From the NCBI RefSeq assembly GCF_041222825.1, contig NZ_CP139482.1, forward strand, positions 713,001-777,000: 64,000 nucleotides of DNA, read 5' to 3'. The notes beneath the pieces were generated by a model. The model had not been told where the DNA came from and did no database searches. It saw only the letters and a list, made by a program, of their open reading frames with translations. Shown here one piece after another: positions 37,634 through 46,613 of the stretch (its first letter is position 1; the number at the start of each line of letters is the position of its first letter). The stretch comes from Candidatus Thalassolituus haligoni (GTDB lineage Bacteria > Pseudomonadota > Gammaproteobacteria > Pseudomonadales > Oceanobacteraceae). Made by a program: the position numbers and the translations under genes.

Positions 37634-38659
37634 TCAAAAATTGTCATCCATAAGAATCAATGACTTACCTGCCTTACCTGCCTCTTCGCGTACCAGCCTG
37701 GGTAACAGGTAGCCGGGTAGTCGCTGATGCAGTTGACGGTATAGGACAAGCGCCTCCTGTTCCGGGTTATCAAAGTGATGTGTGCCTGTTACCGGATCGA
37801 GCAGATGCAGGTAATAGGGCAGAATGCCTGCATCGAATAAAGACTGGCTGAGATTGACCAGAGTATCCACCCGGTTATTGACGCCGTTTAATAACACCGA
37901 CTGATTCAGCAGAGTGATTCCGGCCTGGCGCAAGGGCTGGATATATTGCCGAAACAGCGCATCCAGCTCGTTGGGGTGGTTTATATGTAACACCAGACTG
38001 ATCGACAGGCGGCTGGCACTGAGCTGTTGAATCAGGTGATCGGTCAGACGTTGGGGAATGACTACGGGCAGCCGGGTATGTATACGCAAACGCCGGACAT
38101 GGGATATGTGCCCGATCGCTTCAAGCAGTTCGTCAAGGGCGTCGTCTTTCAGCATCAGTGGGTCGCCGCCACTCAGAATCACTTCACTGATCGACGGGTC
38201 ATCGCGTACATAATCCAGAGCTGTTTGCCACTGGCGTCGGCTGAGACGGTTATCGGTATAGTCAAAATGACGCCGGAAGCAGTAGCGGCAGTTGACGGCA
38301 CAGCCGGTCGCCGCGAGTAACAACAGTCTGCCGTTGTACTTGTGCACAATGCCAGGGGTGACATTGGCTTGCTGTTCACCCAGTGGGTCGGTGACGTAAC
38401 CGGGCATGGCGACCAGTTCTTCTGCATCCGGCATGACCTGACGTAACAGCGGATCATCGGGGTTACCGGGTTCCATTTTGCGCAGATAAGGCTCGGGTAC
38501 CAGCAGCGGGAATGTGCTGGCTGCCTGTTGGCGGGCGCTCAGGTCGGTCGCTGGAAGACGAAGTGCCGCGAACAGTTGTTCGGGGCTACGGATGGCGCTG
38601 GCCAGAATCTGTTGCCAGTCTTGCTGCTCAATGGCAGCGGATCGCGCTATGATACGCAC
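37634..38659 (-). CDS. epmB: EpmB, radical-SAM lysine 2,3-aminomutase for EF-P
   Basis: Converts L-lysine to beta-lysine for modification of elongation factor P. The 341-residue protein carries the radical-SAM cluster motif CAVNCRYCF (about residue 118), the SAM-binding SGGDPLM, and a PLP-type region, and lacks the long C-terminus of catabolic KamA. The start is GTG at 38659, with AGGA upstream. It is divergent from efp, only 35 bp away. Confidence 0.94.
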   Translation of the reverse strand: MRIIARSAAIEQQDWQQILASAIRSPEQLFAALRLPATDLSARQQAASTFPLLVPEPYLRKMEPGNPDDPLLRQVMPDAEELVAMPGYVTDPLGEQQANVTPGIVHKYNGRLLLLAATGCAVNCRYCFRRHFDYTDNRLSRRQWQTALDYVRDDPSISEVILSGGDPLMLKDDALDELLEAIGHISHVRRLRIHTRLPVVIPQRLTDHLIQQLSASRLSISLVLHINHPNELDALFRQYIQPLRQAGITLLNQSVLLNGVNNRVDTLVNLSQSLFDAGILPYYLHLLDPVTGTHHFDNPEQEALVLYRQLHQRLPGYLLPRLVREEAGKAGKSLILMDDNF

Positions 38660-38694
38660 TTTATAAAAATGTCCTACTCTAATTGGATTGCGAA

Positions 38695-39261
38695 ATGGCG
38701 AACTATTCTACCAACGAATTTAAATCCGGTCTTAAAGTCATGATGGATGGAGAGCCGTGCTCCATTATTGAGAACGAATACGTAAAACCCGGCAAAGGTC
38801 AGGCCTTTAACCGCGTCAAGTTACGCAACCTGCGTCTCGGCCGGGTGATTGAAAAAACCTTCAAGTCTGGCGACTCGCTCGAAGGTGCCGACGTGATGGA
38901 AATTGACATGGAATATCTCTACAACGATGGAGAATTCTGGCATTTCATGGCAACCGACGGTTCATTTGAACAGCACGGTGCGTCTGCCGAAGCGGTTGGC
39001 GATACGGTCAAATGGCTGAAAGAACAGGATGTCTATGTCATTACCCTGTTTAACGGTGCGATTCTGACGGTTGCTCCGGCCAATTTTGTTGAACTGGAAG
39101 TGGCAGAGACCGACCCCGGCATCAAAGGTGATACTGCTCAGGGTGGCAGCAAGCCCGCGACATTAAAAACCGGTGCGGTGGTGAAAGTACCACTGTTTAT
39201 CAATATCGGCGATACGTTGCGTATCGATACCCGTTCTGGTGAATACGTCAGCCGCGCTTGA
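38695..39261 (+). CDS. efp: Elongation factor P
   Basis: Relieves ribosomes stalled on polyproline. The 188-residue protein has KOW-like and two OB domains; Lys34 in the tip loop KPGKGQAF is the beta-lysylation site. The ATG at 38695 is the conserved start (MANYST). Both modification genes flank it (epmB divergent upstream, epmA downstream). A strong terminator follows. Confidence 0.97.
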   Translation: MANYSTNEFKSGLKVMMDGEPCSIIENEYVKPGKGQAFNRVKLRNLRLGRVIEKTFKSGDSLEGADVMEIDMEYLYNDGEFWHFMATDGSFEQHGASAEAVGDTVKWLKEQDVYVITLFNGAILTVAPANFVELEVAETDPGIKGDTAQGGSKPATLKTGAVVKVPLFINIGDTLRIDTRSGEYVSRA

Positions 39262-39285
39262 TCGCGGCGCTGAGGCGTCGTCCAT

Positions 39286-39315
39286 AAGGGAGTCAAGTCA
39301 CTGGCTCCCTTTTTT
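39286..39315 (+). terminator. Rho-independent terminator of efp
   Basis: AAGGGAG (39286) pairs with CTCCCTT (39305), with extra CA/TG pairing inside, followed by a T-run to 39315. It ends efp transcription before epmA. Confidence 0.9.
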
Positions 39316-39409
39316 GTGTCTGCAAAACCGGCCTCGGGATTCGAAGCCCTCCAAAAGCCCAGAGTGGGCAGCGGATTAAATAGATGATCCCTGTAGAGTA
39401 TAAAATGTT

Positions 39410-40336
39410 ATGACCACACGCTGGATCCCTTCTGCCAGTCTGGCGGCGATTCAGGCCAGAGCCGATCTGTATCAACACATCCGCCGGTTTTTTGCCGATC
39501 GTCAGGTACTGGAAGTTGAAACTCCGATACTGGCGCAAGCGCCGGTGTGCGACCCCAATATAGAACCTATGGCAACCCTGGATGGTCGCTATCTGCATAC
39601 CTCGCCCGAGTATGCGATGAAACGGCTGTTATGTGCCGGTAGTGGTGATATTTACCAGATCTGCAAAGTCTTTCGGCGCGGTGAAGCGGGTCGTCGCCAC
39701 AACCCGGAATTCTCGATGCTGGAATGGTATCGGCTGGGCTGGAACGAGCAGCAGTTGATGGCGGAAGTGGCCGAGCTGGTCACCCAGCTGCTGGATTTGC
39801 CGGATGATCGGCCGTTACTGACACTGACTTACCAGCAAGCGCTGGAGCAGTATGCCGGTATCAACCCTTGTCAGGCGTCAGATGCAGTGCTGGCCGCACG
39901 AGGCCAGCAACTGGCGGGTCACGACTTGCAGTTGAGCCGCGATGGCTGGCTCGACATTATCATGAGCCACGCTGTCGAACCGGCACTGCCGACCAACACC
40001 CTGGTCTTTGTGTACGACTTTCCGGCATCTCAGGCGGCGTTGGCAAAAACCCGCCAGCATGAGGATGGCTATCAGGTCGCTGAGCGCTTTGAATTGTTCT
40101 GGAACGGCTCAGAGCTGGCGAATGGCTACCATGAGCTGACCGATGCGCAAGAGCAGGCCCGTCGTTTTGCCAATGAGGCTGACGGACGCCCGGTCGACCA
40201 ACGCTTATTGGCGGCGCTGGCAGCGGGCTTGCCTGAATGTGCTGGCGTGGCCATGGGGCTGGATCGAATCTTGATGCAGCGCTTGCAATCGACGGTGATC
40301 GCCGAGGTGCTGAGTTTCGACTGGTCGCGTGCCTGA
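39410..40336 (+). CDS. epmA: EpmA (GenX/PoxA), EF-P lysyltransferase
   Basis: A 308-residue class II aminoacyl-tRNA-synthetase paralogue that attaches beta-lysine to Lys34 of EF-P. Motif 2 (FRRGEAGRRHNPEFSMLEWYR) and motif 3 (GVAMGLDRILM) are intact, and the anticodon-binding domain of LysRS is absent, as expected for EpmA. Translation likely starts at ATG 39410. With epmB and efp it completes the core module; a hydroxylase gene (epmC) is not in the window. Confidence 0.95.
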   Translation: MTTRWIPSASLAAIQARADLYQHIRRFFADRQVLEVETPILAQAPVCDPNIEPMATLDGRYLHTSPEYAMKRLLCAGSGDIYQICKVFRRGEAGRRHNPEFSMLEWYRLGWNEQQLMAEVAELVTQLLDLPDDRPLLTLTYQQALEQYAGINPCQASDAVLAARGQQLAGHDLQLSRDGWLDIIMSHAVEPALPTNTLVFVYDFPASQAALAKTRQHEDGYQVAERFELFWNGSELANGYHELTDAQEQARRFANEADGRPVDQRLLAALAAGLPECAGVAMGLDRILMQRLQSTVIAEVLSFDWSRA

Positions 40337-40433
40337 CATTTATAACCAAACTATTGCATTTACTTGCTGATTCGCCGACCTACTTAACAGCGGAATATGG
40401 TCAGATTTTCACTCATCTTGTGGAGGTCTGGAA

Positions 40434-40832
40434 ATGTCGGTTGGGAATACGGTTTGGGGCCTGTTGCTGTTGGGTTTAGGTATGCCGTTGACAGCTTTAG
40501 CAGCTGACATTGATTGTGAACTGATGATCGCCAGAATTGGGGTTGGCGGGGGTTTGCAGATTCGGGTGCCGGTCGCATTGGTGGCGGAGTACGACCAGCA
40601 AACCCTGGTGCATCTGGTCTCTGCTGACGCCGGACGTATGGCCCGGTTAATGGGCTCGCTCAGCCGGGTGATCTGGCCTGAGAATGAGCAGCTCAGCCAA
40701 CAATGGCGTTTTGCCGATATTCACCTTGATGGCAGCCAGCAATGGGTGTCATTACGTATCCGGCCACAGAGCAACCTGCCGGACATGCCCGGCGGTTGCT
40801 TGCGTGGTGTCAGTGCGGGGAGTGATTACTGA
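40434..40832 (+). CDS. Exported hypothetical protein, 132 residues
   Basis: No family recognised. The signal peptide is clear (hydrophobic about 8-22, cleavage after ALA). The mature part has two cysteines that could form a disulphide. GGAGG stands 7 bases before the ATG. The 3' end overlaps the convergent psd gene by 7 bp. Pseudomonas has a small hypothetical gene in the corresponding position between psd and fimX. Confidence 0.7.
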   Translation: MSVGNTVWGLLLLGLGMPLTALAADIDCELMIARIGVGGGLQIRVPVALVAEYDQQTLVHLVSADAGRMARLMGSLSRVIWPENEQLSQQWRFADIHLDGSQQWVSLRIRPQSNLPDMPGGCLRGVSAGSDY

Positions 40833-41875
40833 CTGCGGCTATCGTCCGTTGTGGTTGATCTCGTGTCAGCGTTATCAGGGCTGACATTTTCGGCATCGGC
40901 ATCTGCCTCTGCATTGTCAGTCGTCACGGCTGGTTCAGCATCGATTGCCGTCGCCGTGTTTTCGATCGGCGCAGATTCCTCTGTTTGTAACGCCCGGATT
41001 GAACCCAGTCGGCTGCCCATACGAATTGGGCTGCCCGCTTCCAGTTCCTTGCTCCAGTCGACCATGCCATCCGGAAAACACAGCACCACGGTGGAACCCA
41101 GGCAAAAACGGCCCATTTCTTCACCCTTGTCGAGTTCAACCGGCTGTGGGTCGCGATAATCAGTCACTTTCAGTTCGCGGGTCGGTGGCGTTATCCGGCC
41201 CGCCCAGACGGTTTCAATCGCTGCAACAATCATCGCACCAACCAGCACCATGGCCATCGGGCCATGCTCGGTATCAAAAATACACACCAGTCGTTCGTTG
41301 CGGGCAAACAGTCCGGGAACGCGCTCGGCGGTGGTCTGGTTGACAGAAAACAGAGAGCCGGGCACGTAGATCATTTCGCGCAGTTTGCCAGCCATCGGCA
41401 TATGCACCCGGTGATAATCTCGTGGTGACAGGTACAGGGTGGCGAACTTGCCGCCAACAAAATCTTCGGCTCGCGGGCGTGAACCACCCAGTAACTCGGT
41501 CAGGGAGAATTCCTGTCCTTTGGCCTGAAAGATACGCCCGCGCTGGATATGACCAATCTGGGAAACCGCACCGTCAGCCGGGGAAAGCAGGCTATCGGCA
41601 GCGTTATCCAGTGGTCGAGCTTCGGGCAACAATTCGCGGGTGAAAAAATCGTTAAAGCTGCGAAAATCCTGGGGATGCTGCCGCTGGGCTTCGTCGAGGC
41701 GCACATCGTATTGGCGGATAAACCGGGTGATCAGCTGGTTTTTGAGCCAGGTGTTCTCACTGGCCGCCAGTTTGCCGACCAGACGAGACAGCCAGTGATG
41801 GGGCAGCACGTATTGGCTGGCAATAAACAGATCATCTTTTAACAAGGGGGGACTCTCTTTTATTAGGCCAGGCAT
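40826..41875 (-). CDS. psd: Phosphatidylserine decarboxylase proenzyme with acidic C-terminal tail
   Basis: Makes phosphatidylethanolamine at the inner membrane. The self-cleavage motif LGST (in FCLGSTVVLCF) gives the pyruvoyl alpha chain. The core ends around residue 290; a tail of about 58 residues follows, rich in Ala, Asp, Glu and Thr, which most Psd proteins lack. It is the last gene of a minus-strand run with rhdA. The start at ATG 41875 adds about 12 residues before the E. coli-like N-terminus and lacks a well-spaced ribosome site, so a later start is possible. Confidence 0.94.
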   Translation of the reverse strand: MPGLIKESPPLLKDDLFIASQYVLPHHWLSRLVGKLAASENTWLKNQLITRFIRQYDVRLDEAQRQHPQDFRSFNDFFTRELLPEARPLDNAADSLLSPADGAVSQIGHIQRGRIFQAKGQEFSLTELLGGSRPRAEDFVGGKFATLYLSPRDYHRVHMPMAGKLREMIYVPGSLFSVNQTTAERVPGLFARNERLVCIFDTEHGPMAMVLVGAMIVAAIETVWAGRITPPTRELKVTDYRDPQPVELDKGEEMGRFCLGSTVVLCFPDGMVDWSKELEAGSPIRMGSRLGSIRALQTEESAPIENTATAIDAEPAVTTDNAEADADAENVSPDNADTRSTTTDDSRSQ

Positions 41876-41910
41876 CCTTGGCCGGAAATGGTTGTTTGTT
41901 TAGGTTGGTT

Positions 41911-42735
41911 TCAAGGCTGGTTGCCAGTGGTGACCGGGGTTGACGGATCGTTACCCCATTCTGCCCAGGAGCCGGGGTAGGCTTTCATCTTCAGCCCCAG
42001 AATCTTGCCCACCAGATAGGTATAACCGGAACGATGATGGGTTTGGCAGTGGGTGGCAATGTCTTTGTCGGCGGTCAGTCCCATTGACGACAACAGGCTG
42101 CGGAAGGCTTCCAGTTCGTTGATGCGCATGCCGTTGGCTTTGTCCATGCCGAGTGTCCATTCGTAGTTCACGGCTCCGGGAATATGGCCGCCACGGGCTG
42201 AAATCACTTTTTCACCGTTGTATTCGGCCTGGGATCGAGCATCCCAAACGGCAAAATCCGGCTGGCCGAGGCGTGCCAGTATCTCTTCCTTGGTCAGGGA
42301 AAAGCCGTCTTGCAATTGGCTGACAGAGTAACCCGATGGCGTCGGTATCACCTCGCCAGACTCGGTCGGCAGGCCGTCTTGCAGCCAGGCGTGAATGCCG
42401 CCATTGAGATAGCTGTAGTGACGATGGCCGATCATATCCAGTACCCAGAGCAGTCGTCCGGCCCAGCCGCCGCCTTCGTCGTCATAGGCAATCACATGAG
42501 TCTCTGCGGTGAGTCCCAGTTGGCTGAAGACCTCGGACAGTTGCTGCAGCGATGGCAGGGCACCGGGCGTTGGGGCAATACCCAACTGCAGACGTTTGAA
42601 GTCCAGATGTACGGCAGCGGGAATATGGTGCTGGAGGTAGGTTTCTCGTTTGCTCTGATCAATGATCAGGACGTTATTCAGTGGCAGTCGCTCAGCAAGC
42701 GCCCGGGGTTCCAGCAGCAGCGGCAGTTGGCTCAT
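41911..42735 (-). CDS. rhdA: Rhodanese-type sulfurtransferase RhdA
   Basis: A 274-residue tandem-rhodanese protein transferring sulfane sulfur. The active-site loop in the C-terminal domain reads CQTHHR, the distinctive loop of Azotobacter/Pseudomonas RhdA; the N-terminal repeat lacks the Cys. The ATG at 42735 has GGAG 8 bases upstream. It lies between psd and the HDOD gene, as in Pseudomonas. Confidence 0.93.
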   Translation of the reverse strand: MSQLPLLLEPRALAERLPLNNVLIIDQSKRETYLQHHIPAAVHLDFKRLQLGIAPTPGALPSLQQLSEVFSQLGLTAETHVIAYDDEGGGWAGRLLWVLDMIGHRHYSYLNGGIHAWLQDGLPTESGEVIPTPSGYSVSQLQDGFSLTKEEILARLGQPDFAVWDARSQAEYNGEKVISARGGHIPGAVNYEWTLGMDKANGMRINELEAFRSLLSSMGLTADKDIATHCQTHHRSGYTYLVGKILGLKMKAYPGSWAEWGNDPSTPVTTGNQP

Positions 42736-42836
42736 GAACAATACTCCGGATAAACAGGTCGCAAAGATGCAGTGTATCCAAGCCGACGGCGACTGTCAGG
42801 CGTAAAGCCGTACTGGAAAACAGTTACTAAAAAAGA

Positions 42837-44684
42837 TTAGGTCTTGTGGCGGGCGCTTTTTTGTTGCTCCAGCGATTGCTCGCGCAGACAGGCAAGCCCC
42901 TGGGAAGCGTAATGACAGAGCGATTTGAAATGCGGGTAGTCGCTCGCGCTAATGGCCAGTTGATTGCTGTCCAGTGTGCCCGCCATGACGATGCCGATGG
43001 GTTTGGCTCCGGCACTGATCGACATCAGCATGGCGTGATCTGGCAGTTGTTGCGCCAATACGGGCGGTATGCCGCGCAGCAGCTGCTGGCGATTACCCGG
43101 ATGCAGGCTGATACCGGCATTACGTTCCATCAGTTTGCTGAACAGGCTGGTTTTATCCAGCGGCAATTGCAGGCCGACGATTGGTTGCTGCTCGGGAATG
43201 CCTTCCTGGTAAATCAGTCGCAGGCAGGTCTTGTCACGGTTGGGCAGCCACAAGGCGGCAAATGGCACGGACAACCCCAGCCGGATGCCATGGAGCAGGC
43301 TGGAGACCAGGCTGTGCCAGTCGCCAAAACTGCGGGCATCCTGTTGCATGCGTTGTTGCAGGGCTGCCAGGTTGTGTCGGGCTGATCGGGCTACCGGCGC
43401 GGCTGCCGCTGCCTGGGCTGGCACCGCTGCCGATGACGATGGCGATGGCGCTGGCGATGACGATGACGATGACGATGACGATGGCGATGACGATGGCGAT
43501 GGCGATGGCGGTAGATGTGGAGTCGGTCGAGGGTTCGATGTCGCGGGAATAGCCGAAGCTGCTGGCGTTGACATATCCGGCGTTGACATATCCGGTGTTG
43601 ACATATCCGGTGTTGCCGCAACGGGAGTTGCAACCGCAGGCGCTGGCCGGGTTTCAACCCAGGGGTATTGGATGCCTGCGGCTGGGTGATCATGAGCCGA
43701 GGTATGCAGCAGCTGGTGCAGTCCGGTCGCAAAGGCACTGCCCTGTTGATGACTCACGTCCAACAGTGTTTCTCGGAGCTGGTTGGTCACCATACTCTCG
43801 GGCTTGCCGAGCCAGTGGCTGATCAGTGTCAACCAACGGGTGCTGCGCTGGCTTCGAGGGTGGATGTGCAGATGCCAGGCGAGGTGACAACACAACAATG
43901 TGGTCATCACTGGTTGCTGTCCCAGGTGTATCAGTGGCCGACCGGTTTGGGCGGGTAAATCACGGGGATCACAACGACGTAGCGCCTGCCATTGTTGTGG
44001 TGTTGGATGCTTGCGCGGATTCCAGACCTCACGCGCCAACGGCGGTAAATGCATATGTGTCACCAGTCGCTGCCAGGGTTTCAGATCCTTGCCCCAGATC
44101 GCCTGCAGCGCCTGCCAGGGTTCAAGTCCGAGCGACAGGTAATACAACCAGTTGCGGGCTGGCGGGACAGATAACAGCCAGGGCCAGAGTGGCGCGGCCG
44201 CCAGCATGGTTGCCCAGTGCGCGTAGTGTGGGCTGATATTGCCCTTTTGTTGTGTCCACAGTGCGGCCAGCCTGCCCGCCAGAGCAGCGTTTTGCAGCGC
44301 GGTGCGGTACGCCTGTTCACCCTCGTCCAGAGTGTCAGTGGTTATGACCGGCAGCTGTTTTACCAACCTGACCAGTTCCTGCATCCCCAGTAAGGACAAA
44401 CAATTGGCAGCACCGCTGATCTGTTCCAGACAATCCGGATTTTGCTCCACCGCCAGCCTTTGTAATTGCAGGCACAGGGCCGGATCGCGTTCGACTTCAG
44501 GGGCCAGGTCATTAAAGGTGATTTGGCGGTCACGCAGGCGGGCGTGCAGGCGGGTACGGGTTTCTTCGAGGATAGGCAAAGGCCCAACAGCAAAAACAGT
44601 GTCCTGCTGCTGGCGATTAAACGGGCTTTCGCTGTACTGGCGGAGGTTTGGTTTCATGTCGGCGTTTGTGTAACTGAGAGTCAT
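42837..44684 (-). CDS. HDOD-domain signalling protein with C-terminal GAF-like domain
   Basis: A 615-residue protein with an HDOD-like N-terminal half (about 40-320: SLLGMQELVRLV and helical repeats), a low-complexity Pro/Ser/Ala linker (about 350-430) and a GAF-like C-terminal domain (about 450-605: FAALWLPNRD, GLQLPLDKTSLF). The linker is encoded by two simple DNA repeats. The start is uncertain: ATG 44684 is used, ATG 44657 is also possible. It is divergent from motA and occupies the position of the Pseudomonas HDOD gene beside rhdA. Its role is probably regulatory, perhaps motility-linked. Confidence 0.8.
   Translation of the reverse strand: MTLSYTNADMKPNLRQYSESPFNRQQQDTVFAVGPLPILEETRTRLHARLRDRQITFNDLAPEVERDPALCLQLQRLAVEQNPDCLEQISGAANCLSLLGMQELVRLVKQLPVITTDTLDEGEQAYRTALQNAALAGRLAALWTQQKGNISPHYAHWATMLAAAPLWPWLLSVPPARNWLYYLSLGLEPWQALQAIWGKDLKPWQRLVTHMHLPPLAREVWNPRKHPTPQQWQALRRCDPRDLPAQTGRPLIHLGQQPVMTTLLCCHLAWHLHIHPRSQRSTRWLTLISHWLGKPESMVTNQLRETLLDVSHQQGSAFATGLHQLLHTSAHDHPAAGIQYPWVETRPAPAVATPVAATPDMSTPDMSTPDMSTPAASAIPATSNPRPTPHLPPSPSPSSSPSSSSSSSSSPAPSPSSSAAVPAQAAAAAPVARSARHNLAALQQRMQQDARSFGDWHSLVSSLLHGIRLGLSVPFAALWLPNRDKTCLRLIYQEGIPEQQPIVGLQLPLDKTSLFSKLMERNAGISLHPGNRQQLLRGIPPVLAQQLPDHAMLMSISAGAKPIGIVMAGTLDSNQLAISASDYPHFKSLCHYASQGLACLREQSLEQQKSARHKT
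43431..43510. repeat. GATGAC/GATGGC trinucleotide-type repeat in the HDOD gene
   Basis: About 80 bp of 6-bp units (GATGAC, GATGGC, with one GCTGGC) that read as poly-Ser/Pro on the minus strand. Any unit change stays in frame and alters linker length. Confidence 0.9.
43567..43611. repeat. 15-bp tandem repeat, three copies, in the HDOD gene
   Basis: GTTGACATATCCGGY is repeated at 43567, 43582 and 43597, encoding TPDMS on the minus strand. It lies next to the trinucleotide-type repeat in the same linker. Confidence 0.9.
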
Positions 44685-44738
44685 GTCCTTAACTATAGAC
44701 AGGATTACCGGATTGACCTTGGGGAGCTGAATAACCAC

Positions 44739-45590
44739 ATGTTGTTTTTGATAGGGATGGTGATTGTTTTTGGCAGCGTCCTGTTTGGCTTTGTGATGTC
44801 ACACGGCCAATTACTGGCGTTGTGGCAACCGTTTGAAGTGCTGATTATTGTCGGTGCGGCACTGGGTTCATTCTTGCTGTCCAATCCCTGGTCGGTGGTG
44901 AAACGCTGTGCCCGGCAATTGCCCTCGGTGATCTTCGGCGCGCACCATCACAAGACCCGCCAAATGGAATTACTCAGCCTGATTTATGACATTCTCGGCA
45001 AGTCCCGTCGCGAAGGCTTGATGGCCATTGAAGCGGAAGTCGACAACCCTCAGGCCAGTGCCATTTTCGCTCGTTACGCCAGCGTGCAAAAAAATCCGGA
45101 GCTGGCCAATTTTGTGGCTGACTATTTCCGCATCATCGTCGTCGGCAATCTCAGTGCTTATGAACTGGAGGGACTGATGGATCAGGAAATCGACACCCGG
45201 CTGAATGAACTGGAACAACCGGGTGTGGCATTAGGTAAAGTCGCCGATGCCTTGCCCGGTTTTGGTATTGTGGCGGCGGTACTGGGAATCGTGATCACCA
45301 TGGGGGCGATTGGTGGTGATGTCGCCGAAATTGGTGCGCATGTGGCGGCTGCCCTGGTGGGGACATTTTCCGGGGTGTTGCTTTCCTACGGCCTGGTGGG
45401 GCCAGTCAGTGCCAACTTGAAGCATCTGGCAGAAGACGAAATCAAACTTTATGATGCCGCCAAGGCCGCCATTATTGCTTCGCTGCATGGGATTGCACCG
45501 CAGCTGGCGGTGGAGTTTGGCCGCAAGGCGCTGTACAGCCACAGTCGCCCGACTTTTAATGAACTTGAATCCCGTTTGCGGGGACGTTGA
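44739..45590 (+). CDS. motA: MotA, flagellar motor stator subunit
   Basis: A 283-residue inner-membrane proton channel subunit with four membrane helices (about 2-22, 28-48, 168-188, 200-220) and a large cytoplasmic loop. The two conserved channel prolines appear in ADALPGFG and GLVGPVSAN. The ATG at 44739 is the natural start because the first helix follows; GGGGAG lies about 12 bases upstream. Its stop shares a base with the motB ATG. Confidence 0.95.
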   Translation: MLFLIGMVIVFGSVLFGFVMSHGQLLALWQPFEVLIIVGAALGSFLLSNPWSVVKRCARQLPSVIFGAHHHKTRQMELLSLIYDILGKSRREGLMAIEAEVDNPQASAIFARYASVQKNPELANFVADYFRIIVVGNLSAYELEGLMDQEIDTRLNELEQPGVALGKVADALPGFGIVAAVLGIVITMGAIGGDVAEIGAHVAAALVGTFSGVLLSYGLVGPVSANLKHLAEDEIKLYDAAKAAIIASLHGIAPQLAVEFGRKALYSHSRPTFNELESRLRGR

Positions 45591-46585
45591 TGGAGCATCT
45601 TGGCCCTCAGCCCCCGGTCATCATTCGACGCAGCCCCCGGCGCGGGCACGAAGAACACGGGGGTGCCTGGAAGGTAGCCATGGCCGATTTTGCCCTGGCG
45701 ATGATGGCGCTGTTTCTGGTGCTGTGGATCATCAGTAATTCGACCGAAGCACAACGCCAGGCTATTTCTGGCTATTTTGCCGATCCGCAGGCTTTTATTG
45801 AGGGCCGTCGTGCGCCATCAGCTGCAGCCATTGACCTTGGCGGCTCGCCTTCGGTGCTGGCTAATATCGGTCAGTCAGGGAACTCGGATGCGATGATTAA
45901 TCGCCAACCGGCCCCGGATCGAGGCGACGACAATGATCAACAACAGCAGCAACAGCAACAGCAAGAAGTATACGAGCAACTTGAGCGCTTGATTCTGGCC
46001 AGCCCGGCGTTAAGCCCGTTTCGGAATCAACTGCTGCTGGATATCACTACGGACGGTTTACGGCTGCAAATAGTTGATCGTCAGCAGCGGCCGCTGTTTG
46101 AGTCTGGCCAGGCGGTGCTGACCTATTACGCCGAAGATATGCTTTGGGAACTGGCACCGGTGTTGGCCGCTTCCGGTTTGCGGCTATCGATAACCGGGCA
46201 TACCGATGCTTACCCGGCCAGTCCGAGCGGGCAAGCGGCAGAAGACAGTAACTGGCTGCTGTCCGCGCAGCGGGCGGATGCGGCCCGCCGGGCCTTGATG
46301 GAAGCGGGTGTTAGCAAGCCACAAATCGCTCAGGTGATCGGTATGGGCGACACGGCCCCGTACGATCGCAGCAATCCCCAGGCACCGGTGAACCGGCGTA
46401 TTGCGCTGCTGCTGTTGAACCGACAGCGCAGTGAGAGCTTGTCGGGCAACGAGGCCTTGCAAGATGGCGAGATCTCATCGCGTTCAGATGGCGGTACGGC
46501 GGCGGATAGCACCCTCCAGCGGGTGCAGCAGCAACGTAACCAGCCCGATAACAGCTACGATAATCCACCCAATCAGATGGAATAG
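45590..46585 (+). CDS. motB: MotB, peptidoglycan-anchored stator subunit
   Basis: A 331-residue protein with one membrane helix (about 34-50) and the proton-binding Asp33 in MADFALAMM. A Gln run (nine Q) precedes the C-terminal OmpA-like domain (SITGHTDAYP, LSAQRADAARRAL, NRRIALLLL). A 40-residue Gln/Asn/Ser-rich tail ends the protein. It is coupled to motA by a one-base overlap. Confidence 0.95.
   Translation: MEHLGPQPPVIIRRSPRRGHEEHGGAWKVAMADFALAMMALFLVLWIISNSTEAQRQAISGYFADPQAFIEGRRAPSAAAIDLGGSPSVLANIGQSGNSDAMINRQPAPDRGDDNDQQQQQQQQQEVYEQLERLILASPALSPFRNQLLLDITTDGLRLQIVDRQQRPLFESGQAVLTYYAEDMLWELAPVLAASGLRLSITGHTDAYPASPSGQAAEDSNWLLSAQRADAARRALMEAGVSKPQIAQVIGMGDTAPYDRSNPQAPVNRRIALLLLNRQRSESLSGNEALQDGEISSRSDGGTAADSTLQRVQQQRNQPDNSYDNPPNQME
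45937..45963. repeat. CAA/CAG run (poly-Gln) in motB
   Basis: Nine consecutive glutamine codons of mixed CAA and CAG lie in the periplasmic linker between the plug region and the OmpA-like domain. Confidence 0.9.
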
Positions 46586-46613
46586 TCAGCCGTGCTGTTT
46601 TATCGGGCAGGCA

